DNA of 40,560 nt from an uncultured Collinsella sp. (GTDB lineage Bacteria; Actinomycetota; Coriobacteriia; Coriobacteriales; Coriobacteriaceae): assembly GCA_947002045.1 (NCBI GenBank), contig CAMQJB010000018.1:1-40560 (forward strand). Reading direction: 5' to 3'. Positions 23,072 to 31,053 of the stretch are shown one piece after another. Numbering within the stretch: position 1 is the first letter of the stretch; each line of letters starts with the position of its first letter. Under the pieces are notes generated by a model. That model was given only the letters and a program-made list of their open reading frames with translations. It did no database searches and was not told the origin of the DNA. The position numbers and the translations under genes are program-made.

Positions 23072-24259
23072 ATGTCGAGCCTCACCGGTAAGTCATTGAA
23101 CCCTGTTATGAATCGCAGGAGCGTTATCGCGAGCGCAGCAGGTCTGGGGGCGATGTCCATTCTAGCTGGCTGCTCCTCCAACGGCGGCGACAGTGGTTCC
23201 GCTTCGGGCGACGCTTCGTTTAAGATCGGCACCATCGGCCCACTGACCGGCGCCAACGCGTCCTACGGCAAGTCCGTTACACAGGCTGTCGAGCTTGGCT
23301 GCAAGGATTTCTCGACTAAGGAACTGCCGCTTGTCAGCAAGGCCGAGGACGACCAGGCTGACGGCGAGAAGGCCGTCAACGCCTTCAACACCCTGCTCGA
23401 CTGGGGCATGCAGGCCCTTGTCGGTCCGACCACCACGGGTGCGTCGGTCGCCGTTGCTGCTGAGTGCGGTAACGACCCCGAGACGTTCATGATTACCCCG
23501 TCCGCGTCCTCCGAGGACGTTACCAAGGGCAAGGATTGCGTCTTCCAGGTTTGCTTCACCGACCCCAACCAGGGTGTCAACGCTGCCAAGTTCCTGGCGC
23601 AGAAGTATGCGGACGAGAAGTTCGTGCTGTTCTATAACTCCGGCGACGCCTATTCTTCGGGCATCGCAGATTCCTTTAAGGCCCAGGCCGCTGAGTCCAA
23701 GCTCGAGATTGTTGACGAGGAGACCTTTAAGGACGACTCCGCCACGAGCTTTACCAACCAGCTGACCAAGGCCAAGCAGGCTGGCGCCACCATGATCTTT
23801 GCGCCGATCTACTACACACCGGCGTCCGTCCTGCTCAAGAACGCCAAGGACATGGGCTACGACGTCAAGATGATGGGCTGCGACGGCATGGACGGTATCC
23901 TGGGCGTTGAGGGCTTCGATACCTCTCTTGCCGAGGGTCTGCTGCTCATGACCCCGTTCTCCGCCGACGACGAGAAGAACGCCGACTTCGTCAACGCTTA
24001 CAAAGATAAGTACGGCGATACCCCCGACCAGTTTGCCGCCGACGCCTACGACGGCGTGCATGCTGTGGTCGAGGCTCTCAAGGAGGCCGGCCTGGGTGTC
24101 GACGCCGACCCCACCGAGGTTGCCGAGAAGCTTCCCGAGGCTATGCGCAACATTACTGTTGACGGCCTGACTGGCAAGCTCTCCTGGAACGATAAGGGTC
24201 AGGTCCAGAAGGAGCCCACGGCGTACGTCATCACTGACGGCAAGTACGTACAGGCCTAA
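23072..24259 (+). CDS. livJ: Branched-chain amino acid ABC transporter binding lipoprotein
   Basis: 395 aa periplasmic-binding-protein type I lipoprotein (Leu/Ile/Val family). The N-region has RR then a hydrophobic segment ending ILAGC, lipobox Cys34. The mature part begins ASFKIGTIGPLTGANASYGKS, typical of LivJ/LivK, with the GPTTTGASVAVA hinge and ITPSASSEDVTKG ligand-site segments, and ends WNDKGQVQKEPTAYVITDG. It captures amino acids outside the membrane for LivHMGF, encoded directly downstream. GAGAGGAGAG precedes ATG 23072. Exact ligand (Leu, Ile, Val or other) cannot be told. Confidence 0.93.
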   Translation: MSSLTGKSLNPVMNRRSVIASAAGLGAMSILAGCSSNGGDSGSASGDASFKIGTIGPLTGANASYGKSVTQAVELGCKDFSTKELPLVSKAEDDQADGEKAVNAFNTLLDWGMQALVGPTTTGASVAVAAECGNDPETFMITPSASSEDVTKGKDCVFQVCFTDPNQGVNAAKFLAQKYADEKFVLFYNSGDAYSSGIADSFKAQAAESKLEIVDEETFKDDSATSFTNQLTKAKQAGATMIFAPIYYTPASVLLKNAKDMGYDVKMMGCDGMDGILGVEGFDTSLAEGLLLMTPFSADDEKNADFVNAYKDKYGDTPDQFAADAYDGVHAVVEALKEAGLGVDADPTEVAEKLPEAMRNITVDGLTGKLSWNDKGQVQKEPTAYVITDGKYVQA

Positions 24260-24398
24260 TAGGCCGCCTTACATAGAGCGGTTTTGATCCCAAGCAGGGG
24301 AGGTTTTGGCCTTCCCTGCTTGCTTGGTATCTAGGGACGATGTAACGTCCCTGTTTCATACATTAACTGGAAACCTATTCGAAAGGGGGATGTGGAAC

Positions 24399-25280
24399 AT
24401 GACGGTCTTTATCCAATACCTGGTCAACGGCCTGTCCATGGGCAGCGTCTACGCCATCATCGCGTTGGGCTACACCATGGTCTACGGTATCGCAAAGATG
24501 CTCAACTTCGCTCACGGCGATGTCATCATGGTCGGTGCCTATGTCTCGTTCTGCGCCACGTCGTATCTCGGCCTCCCGGGCTGGGCATCTGTAGTTCTCT
24601 CTTGCGTGGCCTGCACGGTTCTCGGTGTTCTCATTGAGGGCCTGGCCTATAAGCCGCTGCGCCAAGCAGGCCCGCTGGCCGTTCTGATTACGGCTATCGG
24701 CGTGTCCTACTTCCTGCAGAACGCCGCGCAGCTTCTGTGGGGCGCCACGCCCAAGAACTTCACTTCGCTCGTCACCTTCCAGGTGCCGGAGTTCTTGGCC
24801 AAGTTCAACGTAAGCGCCGTCTCGCTCGTCACCATCGTCGCCTGCCTGGTTATCATGGCCGGCCTGATGTTCTTTACAGGTAAGACCAAGATGGGCAAGG
24901 CCATGCGCGCCGTGTCCGAGGACAAGGCTGCCGCTCAGCTCATGGGCATCAACGTCAACCGCACCATTTCGATGACGTTTGCCATCGGCTCTGCCCTTGC
25001 CGCCATCGCCGGCGTGCTGCTGTGCTCCTACTCGCCGGTGCTGCAGCCCACGACGGGTGCTATGCCTGGCATCAAGGCCTTCGACGCCGCTGTCTTCGGT
25101 GGCATCGGCTCCATCCCCGGCGCTTTTGTCGGCGGCATTCTCATCGGCATCATCGAAGCGATGGCGCAGGCTTACATTTCCACGAGCCTTGCCAACTCCA
25201 TCGTCTTTGGTGTTCTGATCATCGTCCTGCTCGTCAAGCCTGCCGGCCTCTTGGGCAAGTACGTCCCCGAGAAGGTGTAG
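24399..25280 (+). CDS. livH: BCAA ABC transporter permease LivH
   Basis: 293 aa with about 8 helices, LivH family: IQYLVNGLSMGSVYAIIALGYTMVYGIAKMLNF opening and the cytoplasmic coupling segment KAMRAVSEDKAAAQLMGIN. ATG 24399 is chosen because AAAGGGGGA lies 8 nt upstream; ATG 24390 is too close to it. It forms the transmembrane channel with LivM. The 139-bp gap after livJ has no hairpin that I could call, so the operon probably continues. Confidence 0.92.
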   Translation: MTVFIQYLVNGLSMGSVYAIIALGYTMVYGIAKMLNFAHGDVIMVGAYVSFCATSYLGLPGWASVVLSCVACTVLGVLIEGLAYKPLRQAGPLAVLITAIGVSYFLQNAAQLLWGATPKNFTSLVTFQVPEFLAKFNVSAVSLVTIVACLVIMAGLMFFTGKTKMGKAMRAVSEDKAAAQLMGINVNRTISMTFAIGSALAAIAGVLLCSYSPVLQPTTGAMPGIKAFDAAVFGGIGSIPGAFVGGILIGIIEAMAQAYISTSLANSIVFGVLIIVLLVKPAGLLGKYVPEKV

Positions 25281-25289
25281 GTGAGCGTT

Positions 25290-26358
25290 ATGAAGTTTCT
25301 TAAAGACAAGCAGACGCGTCACGACTTTGTTACGTACGCCATGTGCCTTGTGGCGTTCGCCATCGTGTTCTTTATGCAGTCCAACCACATGATCCCGCGC
25401 ATGATTGCCGGCCAGCTGGTCCCCATTACGGCCTACATTGTTATGGCCATCTCCCTTAACCTCGTCGTTGGTATCGCGGGCGACTTGTCGCTGGGCCACG
25501 CAGGCTTTATGAGCGTCGGCGCCTATACGGGCATCGTCACTGCCGTCGCGCTGGAGAGCGCCGTTCCGTCCGATCCGATGCGTCTGATCATCAGCATTGT
25601 GGTCGGCGCTATCGCCGCTGCCATCTTGGGCTTCTTGATCGGTATCCCGGTCCTGCGCCTGAGCGGCGACTATCTGGCCATCGTGACCCTGGCTTTTGGC
25701 GAGATCATCAAAGAGATCGTCACCTGCCTTATCGTGGGCGTCGACTCCCGCGGCCTGCATGTGATCTTTAACATCACGGGTAACTCTACGATCAACGACC
25801 TGCACCTGCTCGAGGACGGCACCGCCATCATCAAGGGCGCGCAGGGAGCATCGGGCGTGTCGACCTATTCGACCTTCCTTGCCGGCGCCATCCTGGTTAT
25901 GGTCGCGCTCGTGATTGTACTCAACCTGGTTCGCAGCCGTACCGGTCGTGCCATTATTGCCGTGCGCGATAACAAGATCGCTGCCGAGTCCGTGGGCATC
26001 TCCGTCACCCAGTACCGCATGATCGCCTTCGTGGTTTCCGCCGCCCTCGCCGGTGCTGCCGGAGCTTTGTTCGGCGGTAACTTCTCGCAGCTTTCCGCTA
26101 CTAAGTTCGACTTCAACACGTCGATCCTCATTCTGGTGTTCGTGGTTCTGGGCGGCCTGGGCAACATGCGCGGTTCCGTTATCGCCGCGGCGCTGCTCAC
26201 GGTGCTCCCCGAGTTGCTCCGTCAGTTCTCGGACTACCGCATGCTCATCTACGCCATCGTGTTGATCCTGGTCATGGTCTTTACTAACAACCCACAGCTC
26301 AAGGCATTCTTCGCACGCATTAAGGACCGCTTTGCTTCCAAGAAGGAGGTGGCAGCCG

Positions 26359-26369
<11 letters not shown>
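25290..26369 (+). CDS. livM: BCAA ABC transporter permease LivM
   Basis: 359 aa, about 9-10 helices, LivM family: YIVMAISLNLVVGIAGDLSLGHAGFMSVGAYTG, the coupling segment GRAIIAVRDNKIAAESVGIS and GGLGNMRGSVIAAALLTVLPELLR. A GTG at 25281 directly after the livH stop is an alternative start; ATG 25290 has AGGTG upstream. It overlaps livG by 11 nt. Confidence 0.92.
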
Positions 26370-27219
<850 letters not shown>

Positions 27220-27933
27220 ATGGCAGAGCCGATGCTTTCCGTCTACAACATCAACGTCTGGTACGGCGCCATCCACGCCATCAAGGACATCTCCTTTAAC
27301 GTCAACGAGGGCGAGATCGTGGCTCTGATCGGTGCGAACGGTGCCGGCAAGTCCACGACGCTTAAAACCGTCTCGGGCCTGCTGCGTTCCAAGACCGGCT
27401 CCATCAAGTTTATGGGCGAGGACATTACCCATACGCCTGCCGACAAGCTGGTGGGCAAGGGCTTGGCTCAGGTCCCCGAGGGCCGTCGCGCCTTCTTGCA
27501 GATGACGGTCGAGGAGAACCTGGAGATGGGCGCCTACACGCAGCCCAAGTCAACGGTGGCTCCGGGTCTCGAGCGCGTCTACGAGCAGTTCCCGCGCCTG
27601 AAGGAGCGTCGTCGCCAGGTCGCCGGCACCCTTTCGGGCGGCGAGCAGCAGATGCTCGTTATGGGCCGCGCCCTTATGAGCAACCCTAAGCTGCTCATGC
27701 TCGATGAGCCCTCCATGGGTCTGGCGCCGATTCTGATTGAGCAGATCTTCCAAATTGTCGAGGACCTGCACAAGGCCGGCACCACGGTGCTCCTGGTCGA
27801 GCAAAACGCACAGATGGCTCTTTCCATCGCCACACGCGGCTACGTGCTCGAGACCGGCAAGATCACCATGACCGGCACCGGCCAAGAACTGCTGCACGAC
27901 GATAACGTGCGTAAAGCCTACCTGGGCGGCTAG
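27220..27933 (+). CDS. livF: BCAA ABC transporter ATPase LivF
   Basis: 237 aa ABC ATPase, the usual LivF length. Walker A GANGAGKST, signature LSGGEQQMLVMGRAL, Walker B LLMLDEPSMGL, switch region LLVEQNAQMAL. The ATG directly follows the livG stop, with AAGGGGGAG upstream. It ends the five-gene liv operon and is followed by a strong hairpin. Confidence 0.95.
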   Translation: MAEPMLSVYNINVWYGAIHAIKDISFNVNEGEIVALIGANGAGKSTTLKTVSGLLRSKTGSIKFMGEDITHTPADKLVGKGLAQVPEGRRAFLQMTVEENLEMGAYTQPKSTVAPGLERVYEQFPRLKERRRQVAGTLSGGEQQMLVMGRALMSNPKLLMLDEPSMGLAPILIEQIFQIVEDLHKAGTTVLLVEQNAQMALSIATRGYVLETGKITMTGTGQELLHDDNVRKAYLGG

Positions 27934-27936
27934 ATA

Positions 27937-27964
27937 GTTACGGCGTTTTGCCAAACGCCGTAAC
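27937..27964 (+). terminator. 12-bp hairpin after livF
   Basis: GTTACGGCGTTT (27937-27948) and AAACGCCGTAAC (27953-27964) are perfect complements with a TGCC loop, 3 nt after the livF stop. It lacks a U-tract beyond the stem, so it may be a transcript 3'-end stabiliser or an atypical terminator. Confidence 0.55.
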
Positions 27965-27977
27965 CAGCCGACGCTGC

Positions 27978-28076
27978 AAGCCCGCCAGAGCGGCAATCTG
28001 CCTTTCAACTTCGGCGGCATGACCAGAAGGTCAATGCCGCCTTGTTTCAAGGCACCTTGCTCGCTCTGGCGGGCTT
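27978..28076. repeat. Nested 99-bp inverted repeat
   Basis: Outer arms AAGCCCGCCAGAGCG (27978-27992) and CGCTCTGGCGGGCTT (28062-28076) are exact 15-bp complements. Inside, TGCCTT/AAGGCA and GGCGGCAT-GACC/GGTC-A-ATGCCGCC pair around an AGAA loop, giving a cruciform-like or long RNA hairpin. Confidence 0.8.
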
Positions 28077-28133
28077 TCGCTGTCGTTGCCAAAACATCGG
28101 CGTTGTGGCAGATGCCAACGACTACCCCCTTTA

Positions 28134-28200
28134 AGTTGCGGTGAAATAGGGACTAAATGGGAGCCTCAGAGGCCAAAACAGTCCCTATTCCACCGCAACT
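28134..28200. repeat. 67-bp near-perfect palindrome (REP-like)
   Basis: Arms 28134-28154 and 28180-28200 are complementary at 20 of 21 positions (start AGTTGCGGTG, end ATAGGGACT), loop 25 nt with an inner GCCTC/GAGGC pair. The style (GGGACT arm end, GC-rich, intergenic) resembles repetitive extragenic palindromes. Confidence 0.75.
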
Positions 28201-28257
28201 TCATGGGGGCGTGCGACAATGCCCATCGGAAAACGTTTGCCATCTGGGGGTCTATCT

Positions 28258-28935
28258 ATGCTGTACGAGTTTTGTGCCGAGAACTTTGAGCGGGTGCCGG
28301 CGGCTATCGATGCCGGTGCAAAGCGCATCGAGCTGTGCGACAACCTTGCCGTCGGTGGCACTACGCCCTCGGCTGGTGTTATCAGCGCTACGGTCAGCTA
28401 TGCTCACGAGCATGACGCACGAGTGATGTGCATGATTCGCCCGCGTGGCGGTGACTTTCACTACAACCAGGACGAGCTGCGCATGATGGAGATGGACTTG
28501 GGTCTTGCCGTGAGCGCCGGCGCCGATGGCTTGGTCTTTGGCTGCTGCAAGCCTTGTGCCGGCGGCTGGGCGCTCGACGAGCTTACGTTGGGCGCCCTCG
28601 TGATGGCCGCGGGCTGCGCGACCGAGGAGTGCAAGCGCGAGTCCCTTGACATCACCTTCCACATGGCGTTTGACCAGCTCTCGCCCGAGGCTCAGCTCGA
28701 TGCCGTCGACACACTCGCCGACTGCGGCATCACGCGTATCCTGACGCATGGTGGTGCTGCCGGAACGCCGATCGAGGACAATCTGGAGCACCTATCGCGT
28801 CTTGTCGAGTATGCGGGCGACCGCCTGACCATCCTTCCCGGCGGCGGCATTTCCACGGCCAACCGCGATACCGTGGCGGCGGCATTGGGCGTCTCCGAGC
28901 TCCATGGTACCAAGATCGTGCCGCTGGAGGCGTAA
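28258..28935 (+). CDS. cutC: CutC-family protein
   Basis: 225 aa TIM-barrel protein of the CutC family: LYEFCAENFERVPAAIDAGAKRIELCDNLAVGGTTPS, MIRPRGGDFHYNQDE, FHMAFDQL and ILTHGGAAGTPIEDN are family landmarks. CutC was first linked to copper tolerance in E. coli, but its biochemical role is unsettled. ATG 28258 fits the family start and has GGGGG 7 nt upstream; the longer in-frame reading at 28219 is rejected. The next gene starts 3 nt after its stop. Confidence 0.9.
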   Translation: MLYEFCAENFERVPAAIDAGAKRIELCDNLAVGGTTPSAGVISATVSYAHEHDARVMCMIRPRGGDFHYNQDELRMMEMDLGLAVSAGADGLVFGCCKPCAGGWALDELTLGALVMAAGCATEECKRESLDITFHMAFDQLSPEAQLDAVDTLADCGITRILTHGGAAGTPIEDNLEHLSRLVEYAGDRLTILPGGGISTANRDTVAAALGVSELHGTKIVPLEA

Positions 28936-28938
28936 CCC

Positions 28939-29736
28939 GTGGCGCTGGTATTTGACGTTCAGCAGGCGAGCGGCAAGCCCGACGACAACCGGCGCCCTGG
29001 CACCGCGTGCCCCTTTTGCGATACCGAGGGACTCGCCAATATCATCCGGCGCGACGGCGACTGCATCTGGCTCGAGAATAAGTTCAAAACCCTGCGCGCC
29101 ACCCGTCAAACCGTGCTGATCGAGTCAGCCGATCACGATGCCGACCTGGTGACCTATGAGCCAGATGAACTCCACCATGTGATGAGGTTTGCCCTGGATT
29201 GCTGGCAGCAGATGATCGATTCACGGCAGTATCGAAGCGTGCTCATGTACAAGAACAAGGGTCCTCTCTCGGGCGGTAGTCTCGTTCATCCGCACATGCA
29301 GATTGTGGGTTTGGAGCAGGAAGACGGCTATGCTTCGTTGACTTCCGCCAATTTCGAAGGCATCAATGTCTGGCAACAGGGGAGAATCGCGGCCAACATC
29401 TCAACCGAACCGATCATGGGGTTCTTTGAGGTCAACGTTTCAGCCCCGCAGGGAATCGCCGCCAGCGATGACACAAGAGACCAAGCCGAGGCAGATCTCT
29501 TCGCCGATGCGATCCAGGTGGCTCTGCGCTATATCCTGAACGAGCACCACGGTGGTCGCGCAGAGTCGTACAACTTGTTCTTCTATCACCTGGGCGGTCG
29601 GACCATTGCCAAGGCGCTGCCGCGTTGGGTGGTTTCGCCCTACTTTGTCGGCTATCGTTTGGCCCAGGTCAATGCCGAGACAACGCTCGATATCGATGCT
29701 GAGCGCCTGCGTGCGCATCTGGAAACGCTCGTATAG
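28939..29736 (+). CDS. GalT/HIT-like nucleotidyltransferase-fold protein
   Basis: 265 aa from GTG 28939, with GGAGG 9 nt upstream. The CPFC pair near residue 25 could bind zinc. KNKGPLSGGSLVHPHMQIVG (near residue 105-125) matches the His-x-His-x-Gln active-site segment of galactose-1-phosphate uridylyltransferase and HIT proteins. It is shorter than GalT (about 350 aa) and fits the DUF4931-type group, whose substrate is not known. Its tight link to cutC suggests a shared transcript. Confidence 0.78.
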   Translation: MALVFDVQQASGKPDDNRRPGTACPFCDTEGLANIIRRDGDCIWLENKFKTLRATRQTVLIESADHDADLVTYEPDELHHVMRFALDCWQQMIDSRQYRSVLMYKNKGPLSGGSLVHPHMQIVGLEQEDGYASLTSANFEGINVWQQGRIAANISTEPIMGFFEVNVSAPQGIAASDDTRDQAEADLFADAIQVALRYILNEHHGGRAESYNLFFYHLGGRTIAKALPRWVVSPYFVGYRLAQVNAETTLDIDAERLRAHLETLV

Positions 29737-29766
29737 CAAGATTAACACCCGTGTAATGCGGACAGT

Positions 29767-30765
29767 CTAGCGCGCCATGGCGTCGCGGCCGGCCTCGACA
29801 CGCTTGCGCTGGGCGGCGCGCTCCTCGCCGGTCAGACGCTCAAAGAGATGCCCGATAAACGAGGCGAGTATCTGCTGAAACAGCGTTCCGCACATGACGG
29901 GAAACACGACTTCGCCTGGAAAGTACTGTGTGGCGATGACGGCGCCCGAAGAGATGTTACGCATGCCGCAGGTAAAGCACATGGTAGTCGTCTCGCTATA
30001 TGGCAGATGCAGCGCACGGGCGACCAGAAAACCGACGACAAAGCCGCTGATGGCGAAGGTCAAAATAAAGAGGGCGACTTCCAGACGCATCGCGTTCATG
30101 TGCAGGACGTACTCGCTCATGGCGGTGGAGTTGGAGGCGATAATGCCCATCATCATGAACTTGCAGGCGGGCGAGAGCGCGGGGGAGAGCTTCTCGTGTC
30201 CCCATCCACGTGTGAGCTCGTTGATCACGATGCCGAGCACGGCGGGGATGGCGATCATAAAGGCCATGTCCTGCATCATGCTCGGCACATCGATCGAGAC
30301 GGTGGCACCCAGCAAGAGCTTCAGCGTGAGCGGAATCGTCACAGGCGAGATAACCGAGGACGTCAGGATGATGGTGAGCGCGAGCGGGCCGTTGCCGCCG
30401 AACATGCTAATCCACATAAAGGCAGTGACCGCCACGGGTACGCTGTACTCGAGCACGATGCCGCAGACAAGGTTGGGATTGGAGCCAAAGAACAGCGATC
30501 CCATGGCATAGGCTGCTATGGGAATAAGCACCGCCGAGACGAGCAGCGCCAAAATCAGGTGCAGGGGACGGCGGAACACCTCAGCGACCTGGTGGAAGGT
30601 GTTGCTGAGCGCACCTTGGAACGTCATAAAGGCGAAGAGGGCGGGAACGATGGGCTTAAGTACTCCGATCTGCTGGGGAAAGAGCACGCCGAGCGTTACG
30701 CAAATCGGAACGATGACCTGCATATGCCCCGCGAGGAACTTTCCCAGTCCAACCCATTGCTTCAT
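29767..30765 (-). CDS. Bile acid:sodium symporter (BASS) family transporter
   Basis: 332 aa with about 9-10 helices: VPALFAFMTFQGALSNTFHQ, VLEYSVPVAVTAFMWISMFGGNGPLALTIILTSSVISPVTIPL and CFTCGMRNISSGAVIA follow the SBF/BASS fold, with the paired crossover motifs E/Y...P and GMRN. Members carry bile acids, 2-keto acids or pantoate with sodium. ATG 30765 is used; an upstream in-frame ATG at 30825 adds 20 hydrophilic residues and is less likely. Ends tail-to-tail with the GalT-like gene. A bile-acid substrate is possible in a gut organism but unproven. Confidence 0.82.
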   Translation of the reverse strand: MKQWVGLGKFLAGHMQVIVPICVTLGVLFPQQIGVLKPIVPALFAFMTFQGALSNTFHQVAEVFRRPLHLILALLVSAVLIPIAAYAMGSLFFGSNPNLVCGIVLEYSVPVAVTAFMWISMFGGNGPLALTIILTSSVISPVTIPLTLKLLLGATVSIDVPSMMQDMAFMIAIPAVLGIVINELTRGWGHEKLSPALSPACKFMMMGIIASNSTAMSEYVLHMNAMRLEVALFILTFAISGFVVGFLVARALHLPYSETTTMCFTCGMRNISSGAVIATQYFPGEVVFPVMCGTLFQQILASFIGHLFERLTGEERAAQRKRVEAGRDAMAR

Positions 30766-30925
30766 ATGCCCCGTGACTCCCTTTATCCGCGAACTCGTTT
30801 GAATGGATATGCTAGACGCTCGCATGCGTCCGTGCGTCAGAAACGCTCGATTATTTCGAGGCTATTACCGGCCTCGTTTACCGAAACCAGGGCGTGCCGC
30901 GAGGCTCTGCGTCCGTGCCGCACGG

Positions 30926-30931
30926 TATAAT
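30926..30931 (+). promoter_or_regulatory. Candidate -10 of the recJ leader transcript
   Basis: A consensus TATAAT lies about 57 nt before the leader ORF start. No clear -35 is visible 17 nt upstream. Expected start of RNA is near 30938. Confidence 0.5.
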
Positions 30932-30987
30932 AAATCCGTTCAACAGATCTGCCTGCCGAAGCGGGCATACACAGAGGACTCATCGCT

Positions 30988-31053
30988 ATGAACCGTGAGA
31001 GGTATCGCGGCGACCTGCCCCTATCGGGGGTGGGCGCCTATGTCATCGCTTAA
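30988..31053 (+). CDS. Short leader ORF overlapping recJ start
   Basis: ATG at 30988 with AGAGGA 9 nt upstream opens a 21-codon frame, MNRERYRGDLPLSGVGAYVI then A and TAA at 31051-31053. It overlaps the first 14 nt of the RecJ gene in another frame, and the RecJ Shine-Dalgarno (GGGGGTGGG, 31026-31034) lies inside it. Such an arrangement suggests translational coupling or leader-peptide control. There is no homologue I know of; the call rests on Shine-Dalgarno, spacing and overlap. Confidence 0.5.
   Translation: MNRERYRGDLPLSGVGAYVIA

Larger units (their letters stand above)
27934..28257. other. Structured intergenic region (324 bp) with three inverted repeats
   Basis: No gene seen. It holds a 12-bp hairpin next to livF, a nested inverted repeat (27978-28076) and a 67-bp near-perfect palindrome (28134-28200), then the cutC leader. 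Together these fill most of the interval. Confidence 0.7.

Noticed and set aside
29848..30930. 360-aa plus-strand frame opposite the BASS transporter
   Set aside because: Hydrophilic mirror of a membrane protein gene, runs past its start into the recJ promoter region.
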